A model generated the notes under the pieces. That model did no database searches. It saw nothing but the letters and a program-made list of their open reading frames with translations, and was not told where the DNA came from. Positions 1 through 10,725 of a stretch of 64,000 nucleotides of DNA are shown here, piece by piece. The DNA comes from Conus ventricosus (Eukaryota; Mollusca; Gastropoda; Neogastropoda; Conidae), in contig CM031601.1 of NCBI GenBank assembly GCA_018398815.1, forward strand, positions 32,997,369 to 33,061,368, given 5' to 3'. Position 1 is the stretch's first letter; every line of letters starts with the position of its first letter. The position numbers and the translations under genes were made by a program.

Positions 1-1080
1 AAACACCAGCCTTTTTGAGTGCTGTGAAACACCGAGCCTTTTCAGGACTGTCAAACACCCAGCCTTCTTGAGGGCTGTGAAACACCCAGCCTTTTTGAGT
101 GCTGTGAAACACCGAGCCTTTTCAGGACTGTCAAAACCCAGCCTTTTTGAGGTGAGGGCTGTGAAACCCCCAGCCTTTTTGAGGGCTGTGAAACACCCAG
201 CCTTTTTGAAGGCTGTGAAACCCCCAGCCTTTTTGAGGGCTGTGAAACACCAGCCTTTTTGAGTGCTGTGAAACACCCAGCCTTTTTGAAGGCTGTGAAA
301 ACACCAGCCTTTTTGAGTGCTGTGAAACACCCAGCCTTTTTGAGGGCTGTGAAACACCAGCTTCTTTGAGTGCTGTGAAACACCCACCCTTTTTGAGTGC
401 TGTGAAACACCAGCCTTTTTGAGTGCTGTGAAAAACCCAGCCTTTTTGAAGGCTGTGAAACACCCAGCCTTTTTGAGTGCTGTGAAACACCAGCCTTTTT
501 GAAGGCTGTGAAACACCCAGCCTTTACAGGGCTGTGAAACACCCAGCCTTTTTGAGGGCTGTCAAACACCCAGCCTTTTTGAGGGCTGTGAAACACCAGC
601 CTTTTTGAGGGCTGTCAACACCCAGCCTTTTTCAGGGCTGTGAAACACCCAGCCTTTTCAGGGCTGTGAAACACCCAGCCTTTTTCAGGGCTGTCAAACA
701 CCCAGCCTTTTTGAGTGCTGTGAAACACCGACTCTTTTCAGGACTGTCAAACACCCAGCCTTTTTGAGGGCTGTGAAACACCAGCCTTTTCGGGGCTGTG
801 AAACACCCAGTCTTTTTGAAGGCTGTGAACACCCAGCCTTTTTGAGTGCTGTGAAACACCCAGCCTTTTTGTGGGCTGTCAAACACCAGCCTTTTTCAGG
901 GCTGTGAAACACCCAGCCTTTTCAGGGCTGTGAAACACCAGCCTTTTTCAGGGCTGTCAAACACCCAGCCTTTTTGAGGGCTGTGAAACACCCAGCCTTT
1001 TTGAGGGCTGTGAAACACCAGCCTTTTCAGGGCTGTGAAACACCCAGCCTTTTTCAGGGCTGTCAAACACCAAGCTTTCC
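1..1080. repeat. 27-bp minisatellite array
   Basis: About 40 head-to-tail copies of a 27-bp unit (GTGAAACACCCAGCCTTTTT plus GAGGGCT), truncated by the window start. Variants are mostly CA/CCA and TTTT/TTTTT length changes and GAG/CAG swaps. Because 27 is divisible by three, long ORFs stay open on both strands (minus-strand 9-residue repeat FHSPQKGWV). I see no start context, splice sites or domain, so I regard these ORFs as repeat artefacts. Confidence 0.93.
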
Positions 1081-1440
1081 AGCGGGGTCAAGCTCATCAG
1101 AAAGAAAAGTCACACCACAAAATGAGTCAGACCATCGACAAAACGCCATGTCCTGAAAACGAAACAAACGACATAATGTGGGTGTGACATGGCAGCTGAA
1201 CTACAGACATCTTAAGGCTGATAAAATGAGACTGTGCTAAGAGCGGCTGGCATTTCCTGGGGAAACATAGTCAACAGTTATTAAAACAGGGGGACCAGCA
1301 GTGATCCTATGGAAAACAGAGAAAACCGTCGTAATTATAGGGATTAAACTCTCTTTTCGCTGATTTCTAAGGAACAATATCGATTTTCACCGTTTACTTT
1401 GCAATAATAAACATATTTGCTGTTTCCTTGGATATGATAT
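1081..1440. other. unannotated unique sequence
   Basis: No ORF with a recognisable domain, no repeat and no RNA gene is visible. The sequence turns AT-rich toward its right end. Confidence 0.5.
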
Positions 1441-1640
1441 CTATTTTCACTGTTTTTAAGGAAGAAAATATATATATACATCTGCTATTTTCTTGGAAAT
1501 ATTATCTATTTTCATTGTTTTCTTGGGAATATACATATTCGCTGTTGTCTTGGGAATAATATATATATATATATATATATATATTTTATATATATATATA
1601 TTATATATATATATATATATTATTATATATATATATATAT
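1441..1640. repeat. AT-rich tract with (TA)n
   Basis: A degenerate repeat with the recurring motif TATTTTC-TGTTTTCTTGGGAATA runs into (TA)n from about 1555 to 1640. The (TA)n abuts the 3' end of the Tc1 relic. TA is the Tc1 target, which fits insertion into such a tract. Confidence 0.8.
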
Positions 1641-2668
1641 ACTGAGCCACAAAGAAACGCAAACGATGGGTCCATTCAATGTACTCTCATGTTGTGGACA
1701 TTTAATTGCAACATTGAAATGAATGCAACCATTGAGTTTCTGGCTTTTAGTGTTCTTATTGTTGGCTGAAGAAAAAAAGTGGTCACGTGTCATGAGTGTC
1801 ACGGAGAGGGTCAGTAACGAGTGCGTCCCCCCACGAGCGTTGATAACAGCCTGACATCTGGCGGACATGGAGTGGATCAGACGGTTGACGGTGGCCATGT
1901 TGACGTTGTTCCAGATCTGCCTCAGTGCCTGCTCTAGCTGATGGGCTGTGGTTGGCCTCGGCTGAACAGCATTCAGCTCCCGTTTGAGATGGTCCCAGAA
2001 GTGTTCGATAGGGTTTAAATCAGGGCTCAGCGAGGGCCACTGCAGAGCTCTGATGCCCTGTTGCTGCAGGAAGTGTGTGGTGACTCTGGCAGTGTGTGGA
2101 CGAGCGTTGTCCTGCTGGAGAGTGAGGTGGCCGTGCTGCTGGAAGTGGGGCACAACAACGGGCCTCAACACCTGGTCAATGTATCGCTGCGCAGTAACGC
2201 CATTTCCGTGACCAGGGCCAATGTCTAGGAAAACAATAGGCCAACAAGCTGGTTGAGGCTGATTCCTCCCCATACCATGATGCTCGCACTTCCCCAAGCG
2301 TTGATCTCATGGACGTTGTTGTTGGCATACCTCTGGTTGCGCCTCCTCCACACCCGGATTCGGCCATCAGCATGATGAACACAGTATCGGCTCTCATCCG
2401 TGAAGAGGATGCCCCTCCATTGCCGCCAGTTCCAGTTCCAGTGCTGCTGGGCCCATTGCAGTCGTTGTTGCCTATGTCTTGGAGTAAGAACAGGTCGCCT
2501 TACGGGACGGCGGCAGTGCAGGTGATGTTCTGTTAATCGACGCCGCACAGTTTCACCAGAAATTGGTGCACCATGCCTGCCAATGGTGTTTCTGGCCGTT
2601 TCCGTTGCATAAGTGAATGGCTCACGCAGGTGACGGCGGTGAATCGCCCGATCTTGTCGCGCAGTCTA
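1641..2668 (-). mobile_element. Tc1-like DNA transposon, 5'-truncated
   Basis: A cut-and-paste transposon relic read on the minus strand. The right-hand end (plus coordinate 1641 onward, CTGAGCCACAAAGAAACGC) looks like a Tc1 terminal inverted repeat and directly follows (TA)n. The opposite end is missing: coding similarity stops at 2665 in a short TATATATATATT stretch, and a Penelope-like element begins there at once. The N-terminal DNA-binding helix-turn-helix region and the second inverted repeat are therefore absent, so this copy cannot mobilise itself. Confidence 0.85.
1810..2665 (-). pseudogene. Tc1-like transposase, DD34E, frameshifted
   Basis: Two overlapping minus-strand frames together cover the catalytic part of a Tc1 transposase. 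The first (start near 2665, through 2225) carries FTDESRY, whose Asp lies near 2397 and matches the first catalytic residue. The second (from about 2297) carries QQDNARPHTA with the second Asp near 2110, then SPDLNPIEHFWD with the catalytic Glu. There are 34 residues between the second Asp and the Glu, the Tc1 spacing. A frameshift near 2240, after WGGISLNQ, separates the first Asp from the rest. The N-terminal DNA-binding domain is missing. Family assignment is firm; activity is excluded unless the frameshift is an assembly error. Confidence 0.88.
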
Positions 2669-2687
2669 TATATATATATTAGAAGAA

Positions 2688-4800
2688 GATGTTCAAGAAG
2701 GATGCAGACTAGCACGTCTCAGAGAACTGTATTTTGATCCAGAGAACCAAAAAGAAATTGAGATTCTAGATCCTCCAAAGTTCTATAAGAAAACATGGTA
2801 TAAACCTCCTTCTGGAAAAGACCCCGCACTTGACGCTTTTTGTCAGACTCTCAAGAGTCGCACGACTGCATACAGGTGTGTACGACGGCCTAAAGAGAAT
2901 CTCAATAAAGAACAACAAACGGCATTAAAACAACTGCGAGACATGGTCTATGACAGAACTATACGTATCAGTACAGCAGACAAAGGAGGTGCCATCGTCA
3001 TCCAAAATACTGATGATTACATAAAAGAAGCAATGAGACAGCTCAACAATGAATCCCACTACATCAAAGTAACAGAAGACCCCACTGCAAAAATCGCAAA
3101 GGTATCAAACGAGCTAGCTAAAAAACTGTATGAACAAAACATCATTAACCAAACCACCTATCAATGGGCTCAGGTGGAACCAAACAAAGTCTGCTGTCAC
3201 AGATTCTACACATTACCGAAAATCCACAAGGGACTTACCAACCCCCCTGGACGCCCTATTGTTTCAGGCATCAACGGACCGACAGAAAAGCTGTCAAAAC
3301 TTGTGGACTCTTGGTTGCAGGATCACACAACTCTCCTCCCAAGCTATATAAAGGACAGCACCCACATGCTTCAAATCATTGCAAAATGGAACATGGAACT
3401 GGGACCTTTTGAAGAAACCGTCAAATTGGTGACCATAGATGTAACGTCCTTTACACAAACATCCCGCACGATGACATGCTGACTGCTATACAATTCTTCT
3501 TGGAAAAAGAGCAACTTCCGAACGATCCACCCCAGGAAGATGTTTTCAGAATTGCAAACCATGTTCTCAGTAACAACTACTTCAGTTTCGAAGATGGATG
3601 CTACAAACAAGTACTAGGAACAGCAATGGGGACTCCAATGGCTCCCAGCGCCGCTAGTCTATTCATGGGATGGCTTGAACATCACATACTTCGAGACAGT
3701 CCTTTATACATTTCTTTGGACGTGTGGAAGAGATTCTTGGATGATATTTTCCTACTGTGGACTGGGACCCAAGATGAGCTGGACCAATTCTTCCAGTTCC
3801 TCAACAGCTATCATCCAACCATCAAATTCACGATTTCTTCGTCGTCAAAAGAGATCGCGTTTCTAGACTTATCCATTACCCTCAACGACGGATTTCTCAA
3901 CACTGATGTCTTCAGCAAACCCACTGACTCTCACGCCTATCTCCATAGTCGGTCTTGCCATCCCACTCACACTATCAAAAACCTTCCGTACAGCCTGTTT
4001 CTACGACTACGTCGGCTCTGCTCGACTCCAGAAACCTTTGAGGCACGCTGCCAAGAACTGGAAGAACAACTGAAAAACAGAGGCCACAAAGACACTACCA
4101 TCAGAAATGCCAGACTTAAAGCCACGAGGATGCCTCGCTCGGTCTGCCTCGCATACAAACCTAAAAAGAAGAACCAACGAGTCCCTTTTGTAGTGACACA
4201 CCATCCCAGCAACCCTCCCTCCGGAACTGGCTGAGAGAACTCCACAGTGAGATGACACAGAACAGTGAACACATGAGTAGGGCAATTCCAGAACCACCTC
4301 TACTTGGTGAACGCAAATGCCATTCACTGCGGAGTCTTCTTATGCCATCCAGTCTACCAGTGCCAACAGACCCTGATGCTGGCTCATTCAAGTGCCTGAG
4401 TTCACAATGCATTATCTGCCAGGAACACCTTGTAGAGACAACCACATTCCAAAACCAGCAAACAAAAGAGACATTCCACATAAGACACAGACTCACATGC
4501 AACAGCTCCAACATCATCTACATCCTCTTCTGCAACACATGCAACAACACACAGTATGTCGGGGAAACTAAGAACACTCTGAAGATGAGGTTTTACCTAC
4601 ACAGATCAAACATCAACAAAAAGACACACACACTAGTCGCTCAACACTTTAACAAACCGAACCACACACTGCAGAACCTCCGGTGCATTCCCGTAGAAAG
4701 GAATCACACAAACAATACAGACAGACGAAAACAGCGTGAACGATTCTGGATCTTCAAGCTAAAAACTCTGGCACCACGTGGGCTCAATGTTTTGATGTGA
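2688..4800 (+). pseudogene. PLE reverse transcriptase/GIY-YIG endonuclease, two frameshifts
   Basis: The reading frame runs from about 2688 to 3482 (N-terminal region with KPPSGKDPALDAF, then RT), shifts near 3448 inside motif A (DVTS-YTNIP), runs 3476-4234, shifts again near 4215, and runs 4252-4800. RT motif B, GTAMGTPMAPS, is at about 3617-3646 and motif C, RFLDDIF, at about 3731-3751, so both catalytic Asp residues of motif C are present. The last segment holds CxxC pairs (C53/C56 and C93/C96 of that frame) and the GIY-YIG core: IIYILFC, then YVGET, then a conserved Arg about ten residues later. Length and domain order fit a canonical PLE lacking its extreme N-terminus. Both breaks are single-base shifts. 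Confidence 0.9.
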
Positions 4801-4883
4801 CAAGGAACACAATGACGTCATCAATTGACGTAAAACTACTCGAAAAGACATAATGACGTTGCGTTTGTTTACAAACGAAGAAC

Positions 4884-4935
4884 TCCTGCTGAGGAAGGCT
4901 AAGTAGCCGAAATATTTTGGATAACAGCAGATTTG
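4884..4935 (+). ncRNA. candidate hammerhead ribozyme in PLE tail
   Basis: The core CTGAGGA is at 4889-4895. It is followed by a four-base-pair stem (GGCT 4897-4900, loop AAGT, AGCC 4905-4908) and GAAA at 4909-4912, the order expected for a hammerhead catalytic core. Stem I could pair CTG (4886-4888 region) with CAG at about 4926-4928, but stem III and the NUH cleavage triplet (ATA) fit only imperfectly. PLE terminal repeats are known to carry hammerhead motifs, which supports the call. It may be a decayed copy. Confidence 0.45.
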
Positions 4936-4954
4936 TTGTTTACCTCATTGTTTC

Positions 4955-4965
4955 ATTTTTATATA

Positions 4966-5003
<38 letters not shown>

Positions 5004-5032
5004 TATATATATATATAATATTATATATATAT
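4955..5032. repeat. (TA)n-rich tract
   Basis: Nearly pure TA/TAT repeats between the PLE tail and the MITE. Confidence 0.9.
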
Positions 5033-5600
5033 TAATTTAAACAAAGCTTGCTCTTATGTCTTAGATTGAAGAAATAGGGGGAGATACGCATTCATACCTG
5101 CAGTGGCAGATGATTCTGCCTAACTAACAGTATGTGCTTGAGTGGGTGGATGGGGAAAAATAAATGCTTCTCAAAATGAGCCTTCAGCAAGCTTATATTC
5201 TCCAAGGGGGAGAGACATCCTCCAATAGGGAGGGAAACTCACTAACATATATCTCCTGGTCATATACCGATATTTCGAAACTTGGTGGTTTCTCCTCAGT
5301 GACCGCGGAAAGTGGTAATTTGACTCCTCTGCCTTTTCAGTTTTAAGAAGAATGCAATCCCAGAAAAGGCTGGTGTGCAATACTGTAGTATGTTTGTTGA
5401 GTTTTCAAAAAACCAACCAAAGGTGCCATCTGAGAAGCAAAAGAAAATCATGAAAGAGCAAAACAAGCTACATTTTTCCCCATCCACCCACTCAAGCACA
5501 TACTGTTAGTTAGGCAGAATCATCTGCCACTGCAGGTATGAATGCGTATCTCCCCCTATTTCTTCAATCTAAGACATAAGAGCAAGCTTTGTTTATAATT
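5033..5600. mobile_element. MITE-like element with 123-bp terminal inverted repeats
   Basis: Arms 5038-5160 and 5473-5595 are reverse complements over about 123 bp (outer end TAAACAAAGCTTGCTCTTAT). They enclose 312 bp with no coding capacity. The element is flanked by TAATT at 5033-5037 and again at 5596-5600, a candidate 5-bp target duplication. Because the flanks are AT-rich, the duplication is weak evidence alone; the arms are not. Structure suggests a non-autonomous DNA transposon (foldback or MITE). Superfamily not assigned. Confidence 0.8.
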
Positions 5601-6302
5601 CAATATTTCTTGCAGTCATTGCAACACCAAGCTGTGCGGTCGTCAGGATGTGATGAGCTTGTATTGCCAGTGCCACGTATATATATAGCTAGCTGGCTTG
5701 CTGTTGTTTTTTCCCCGTGCTACATGTGTTTCTCAGGTGTTGGTTTTATTCGCTGATAGGAACTTCCATCTGTGTCTGCAATTGTCAACCATTTCTGTTC
5801 TAACATTTAGAGTTGCCAACTGTGGTTTACATAGTATAATGTATTTCTCTGTAAGGCATAAAATACATTTTTTTTAAATGTTGTTGTATGGTGCTGCTCT
5901 TTTTAAGATTTTCCAAGATATGCTGTAGTCTATGTTTTTATCTTTAAGTTTCCAAATGTATTTACTCAATTCTGTTTGGTTTTTTTTTAATATCTTTCTT
6001 TGTTGAATGATTGTTTATGGTTTGCATAATCTAGTTTTGAATTGGTTTTCAGTGATACCTACATATGTTTCTTTTGCGTTCTCTGATGCTACAGTGGCTT
6101 GGTACACAATGTTGTTGTAAAGGCATTTGTTGCTTAGGGGGCACTGTTCTTTTTTGGTACAGTTACAAGATTTCCTTTCGTCACCCTCATTTTTCTCTGT
6201 GCTGCTTTTCATTTTGTTTGCTGAATCGATGGCATTTTTAAGATTCGGCATACATGAATATGATAATTTGATGTTGTTTTTGTTGAATATCTTAAACCAG
6301 TA
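5601..6302 (-). pseudogene. PLE relic: GIY-YIG endonuclease C-terminus and tail
   Basis: A second, different PLE on the minus strand. From about 6302 downward: a YSCMPNLKNAI-like segment, CNCTKKEQCPL, then VYQATV...TYVGIT with KTRL (GIY-YIG core, about 6130-6020). In shifted frames follow [30 protein letters not shown] and a CILCLTEKYIILC / CRHRWKFL ending, which are typical of the PLE C-terminus, with a stop near 5733. The remaining 130 bp to the MITE border look like the 3' tail and include CTGACGA (complement of 5640-5646). At least three frameshifts or stops; RT absent. Confidence 0.85.
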
Positions 6303-6348
6303 GAACACACGCGCATGCGCGCACACGCACGCACGCACGCACACATGG

Positions 6349-6445
<97 letters not shown>
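6303..6445. repeat. compound microsatellite (CA/GCAC, AGAC, GA)
   Basis: CGCA/CA repeats, then (AGAC)n from about 6350, then (GA)n to about 6442. Confidence 0.95.
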
Positions 6446-6447
<2 letters not shown>

Positions 6448-6454
6448 AGTCTAT

Positions 6455-7835
6455 AGTATAACCTGCATTGTCAACTGTAAGATTTCAAAGGTCAACGGTA
6501 TGACGTCAGTGCACAACGGTCAACAATACAACCCAAAATGAACTTGGCCGTCAACATTATGACATCAACAATCAACAGTCCAATTCTAATGATCAACAGT
6601 ACGACTCTGTGATCAACAGAAAGACCTCATGTTGTGAGCGGTATGACATCAGCAGTCCACACAAAGATCAACGTGCTAAACAAAACGACCTCAACGGTTA
6701 AGAATACGACTTCATAGTAAACAAGATGGCATTAATAGTTAATAATACGATCTCATAGTTAACAAGACGACATCACTAGTTAGCAATACGACCTCATAGT
6801 TAACAAGACGACTTCATAGGTAACAAATAGACCTTAGCAGTTAACAATACGACCTCATAGTTAGTAAGACATTGACAATTAACAATACGACCTCACGGTT
6901 AACAATACGACCCCAACAGTTAACAATATAACCTCACAGTTAACAACATGACCTCGTAGTTCACAATACGACCTCAATAGTCGACAATATGACCTTATAG
7001 TCAACAACACGACCTCACAGTTAACAATACGACCCCGATGGGAAAACACAAGGACCTCAGTGTCAATAATAAGACCCTCATAGTAACAGTACAACCTCAT
7101 AGTTAACAATACGACCTTATAGTTAACAATACGACCCGATAGGTAACACAAGGACTCAGTGTCAATAATAAGACCCTCATAGTAACAGTACAACCTCATA
7201 GTTAACAATACGACCTCATAGTTAACAATACGACCTCATAGTTAACAATACGACCTCATAGTTAACAATACGACTTCATAGTTAACAATACGACCCCAAC
7301 AGTTAACAAGACGACCTCTTGGTTAACAAAACGACATCATAGTTAACAATACGACCTCATAGTTAACAATACGACCTCATAGTTAACAATACGACTTCAT
7401 AGTTAACAATACGACCCCAGCAGTTAACAAGACGACCTCTTGGTTACAAAAACGACATCATAGTTAACAATACGACCTCATAGTTAACAACACGACCTCA
7501 TAGCTTACAATACGACCCCAACAGTTAACAGAACGACCTCTTAGGTAACAGAACGACCTCTTAGTTAACAGTACGACCTAATAGTTAACCAAACGACCCC
7601 GACAGTTAACAAAACGACCTCATGGTTAACAACACGACCTCATAGTTAACAATACGACCCCAACATTTAACAAAACGACCTCATGGTTAACAACACGACC
7701 TCATAGCTAACAATACGACCTCAACAGTAACAATGCGACCTCAAAGTTAACAATGCGAGCTCATAGTTAACAATACGACCTCATAGTTAATAATACGTCC
7801 TCAACAGTCAGCAGTAAAACTGCCCAATAGTCTGC
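6455..7835. repeat. 20-bp satellite, GTTAAC-containing
   Basis: Roughly 65 copies of a 20-bp unit (AGTTAACAATACGACCTCAT). They are degenerate on the left and most regular between about 6880 and 7780. Higher-order variants (CCCCAACAGTTAACAAGACG) recur about every 100 bp in the middle. No gene. Confidence 0.93.
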
Positions 7836-7847
7836 CCCTGCAGCTAA

Positions 7848-8090
7848 CAATGACTGATGGCATCCGTCTGTCTCGAGAGACAATGGTGTTGCGCTATGGA
7901 TCAGTCAGGTGTAGAGTTGCAGCGCCTGCTGTGGCTGAAGAGCCCGATCCTTGAGCGGCAGACTCTGTTGCAGTTGCTGCAGGTGGAGTCTCGGTCATGA
8001 GTGTCTGTTGGTGCCGACGCAATTCTTTGCCGTTTGCGGCACCTCTGTTCTTCCCACTGCTAACAATGGTCAACACTGACACCTCCATTA
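7848..8090 (-). mobile_element. possible LINE 3'-end fragment
   Basis: On the minus strand a 64-codon frame ends in a Ser/Ala/Thr-rich stretch, a stop and the frame TIVSRDRRMP. Low-complexity tails and a phrase like this occur at the 3' end of invertebrate LINEs such as the one at 15-17 kb. This is recollection of family style, not an alignment. It could also be unique sequence. Confidence 0.25.
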
Positions 8091-9317
8091 CCTATGGTAC
8101 GTCCCAGTAGCTGACAATGCCACGACAATATTCAGCAGGACAACTCAATGCTGTAGAACCACAGCTTGTTGTCAACACTACTTACAGCTAGTGTCAGGGG
8201 TAGGGGGGAGGACTGAGCAGTGTGAGAGGAGGGGATGGCAGAAGTGACGTGGGGGAAGGACGGTGGGTTGGGGGCAGGTGTAGGAAAGAGGACATGTTCA
8301 CGAAGACACAACACAGACCAGCAGCGTTTCGGATAGACACTGACTGGCTGACAACGATCTCCGTTGTTTGTTTGTTTTATGACGGGTTAACTTTTGGGCA
8401 CAGTTCTGTCCCACCCCACCCTTCTCCTGTACCTCCCCCCCCCCCCCCTCCCCTCAATAGGCCCAGTCAACACAGGCACGAGTTACAAACTTTTGTCCTT
8501 CCCCAACCTGGTGTTCTGCCACTGCCGTAGAGTTGGTTCCAGTCTCATGTGACATGAGAGAAGAACAGGGCGAAGGACAGAAAGTAGGAGGGGAAGGGAA
8601 AGAAAGAAGGAAGGGAGGGGGGTGGGTGGGTGGGAGTACTGGAGGTGAAGGGGAAGAACTGGTACGCACAGAAGAGCGGACTTAATTAAAACATTGTTTC
8701 ATGGGCTATTGTTGCTTAACGATCATATGGAGCGGGACAGAAACATTGCACGCCACAACGACAGAAGAGGAGGGAAAGGGGGGGGGGGGGGGGGGGGGGG
8801 GGGAGGGGGAATTTAGTGGAGATGGCATCTTGAAGCAAACCCTGAAAACCTGGAGTTCTTCACCTCGACGTGATGGGGATTAATGGCGATCAGTGTGCAA
8901 GATGAGAAGGCACATTGTCTTCAGTCGTCTATGATCCTGGTTAAATGAGTTTGATCAGGTATTGGAATGGGGTAATCCTAGAAGACTGGTGTCTGTCGAA
9001 GGGGGGGGGGGGGGGGGGGGAGGGGGGGGGGGGGGGGACGGGGATGAAGGGAACGGTGTGGGCAGTGGGGGCAATGGGGTATGCTGGGGGGGGGGGGGGG
9101 GGAATGGAGTATGTGTGTGTGTGGGTGGGTGGGGGGGATGGAGTATCATCGTGGGCTGTGTTACTGGCGCGTGTCAACAGCACAGTCTGTGTCACGGGAC
9201 ACTGAGAAGGGAGACCATGCTGTCCACAATTAACAGCACAGTGTGTGTCACGTGACAGTGAGAACGGAGATCATGCTGGCCACCAATCAGACGACGTCAC
9301 GACATTTACCAGACATG
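8091..9317. other. non-coding, poly-G/poly-C rich
   Basis: Contains C-run 8437-8450, G-runs near 8778-8803, 9001-9037 and 9088-9102, and purine-rich sequence at 8575-8650. The glycine- or proline-rich ORFs here are simple-sequence artefacts. No gene recognised. Confidence 0.7.
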
Positions 9318-9318
9318 C

Positions 9319-9424
9319 CGGTGTTCTGTGTTCTGGTCGTTTGTTAAATGTGGCTCCAGTCTGTGTTAGACTTGTCGGTGTTCTGTGTTCTGGTCGTTTG
9401 TTAAATGTGGCTCCAGTCTGTGTT
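9319..9424. repeat. 57-bp direct duplication
   Basis: Two near-identical copies beginning CGGTGTTCTGTGTTCTGGTC at 9319 and 9376. Confidence 0.9.
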
Positions 9425-9805
9425 CTGTTGTTACATAATCATAAAATGTTACGTTAGGAGATTTTTTTCTGCATGTTCCAAATAAACTGTAGAACTCCTC
9501 AAGCTTGTTCTGAACCACAAATCTCAGCCGCTTGACATGAAGTGTGCTCTGATTTTCCAAACGTGTTTAAATCCTGTTGCTTGGACTGTATTCTTCAGAA
9601 TTGTCGGTCATTTTCAACTTTCTGGAATGAATAGTCGAACAGTAGTCTGACACATGAATGTTGTTTTGATTCTGTTGCATGCATCTAGAAACCTATTATC
9701 TGGCTTATTACATTAAAAGTCAAAGGATATCGTCCTAATTCTCCAAGAACAGGTCATGCCCCTCCTTTTTCAGGAACGCCTAACATCAGTGCGTTTGTGT
9801 GAGTT
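9425..9805. other. unannotated unique sequence
   Basis: No coding signal, repeat or RNA gene recognised. Confidence 0.5.
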
Positions 9806-9871
<66 letters not shown>

Positions 9872-9918
9872 TGTGTGTGTCTGTGTGTGTGTCTGTGTGT
9901 GTGCGCGTGTGTGTTTGT

Positions 9919-9979
<61 letters not shown>
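9806..9979. repeat. compound (GT)n-(GA)n microsatellite
   Basis: (GT)n with a few CTGT interruptions to about 9917, then (GA)n to 9978. Confidence 0.97.
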
Positions 9980-9980
<1 letters not shown>

Positions 9981-10082
9981 GTATAGCAATAAATACTTTA
10001 AGACAAGGGCGTCTCTTCTTGCCCACCATGACCACTACCACCACGCCGCACGTCCTCGGAGGAAGCCCGTTTTCTACCAATA

Positions 10083-10725
10083 TCATAACAACTGTGTGAG
10101 CTCATTAAACTAAAATGTCTTGTGTACAGATATCTTGACATCTGTGTGAGCTCATTACAATAAAATGTCTTGTGTACAGATATCTTGACATCTGTGTGAG
10201 CTCATTACAAAAAAATGTTCTTGTGTACAGATATCTTGACATCTGTGTGAGCTCATTACAATAAATTGTTTTGTGTACAGATATATTAACATCTGTGTGA
10301 GCTCATTACAATAAAATGTCTTGTGTATGATATCTTGACATCTGTGTGAGCTCATTACAATGAAATGTCTTGTGTACAGATATCTTGACATCTTTGTGAG
10401 CTCATTACAATAAATTGTTTTGTGTACAGATATATTAACATCTGTGTGAGCTCATTATTCTAAAATGTCTTGTGTACAGACATCTTGACATCTGTGTGAG
10501 TTCATTAACTAAAATGTCTTGTGTACAAAATTCTTGACATCTGTGTGAGCTCATTACAATAAATTGTTTTGTGTACAGATATATTAACATCTGTGTGAGC
10601 TCATTATTCTAAAGTGTCTTGTGTACAGACATCTTGGCATCTGTGTGAGTTCATTAGACTAAAATGTCTTGTGTACAGATATCTTAACATCTGTGTGAGC
10701 TCATTAAGCTAAAATATCTTGTGGA
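10083..10725. repeat. 50-bp minisatellite
   Basis: About 13 copies of a 50-bp unit containing TGTGTGAGCTCATTACAATA and CTTGTGTACAGATATCTTGA. Units carry small indels (49-51 bp). The minus-strand ORF SHRCQDI... is repeat-derived. Confidence 0.95.

Larger units (their letters stand above)
2669..4960 (+). mobile_element. Penelope-like retroelement (GIY-YIG type), 5'-truncated
   Basis: A PLE encodes a telomerase-like reverse transcriptase joined to a GIY-YIG endonuclease. This copy starts inside the N-terminal region, next to the Tc1 relic, and continues through RT and endonuclease to a stop at 4800. An untranslated tail of about 160 bp follows and ends in AT repeats. The tail contains a hammerhead-like core at 4889-4912, as reported for PLE terminal repeats. 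No upstream terminal repeat or target duplication could be identified. Confidence 0.9.

Noticed and set aside
51..912. Long minus-strand ORFs (FHSPQKGWV repeats)
   Set aside because: They arise because the 27-bp repeat unit is a multiple of three; both strands are open and there is no gene structure.
6455..7835. CRISPR-like regular array
   Set aside because: No unique spacers between constant repeats; it is a plain 20-bp satellite in a eukaryotic context. No array in the window has repeat-spacer structure.
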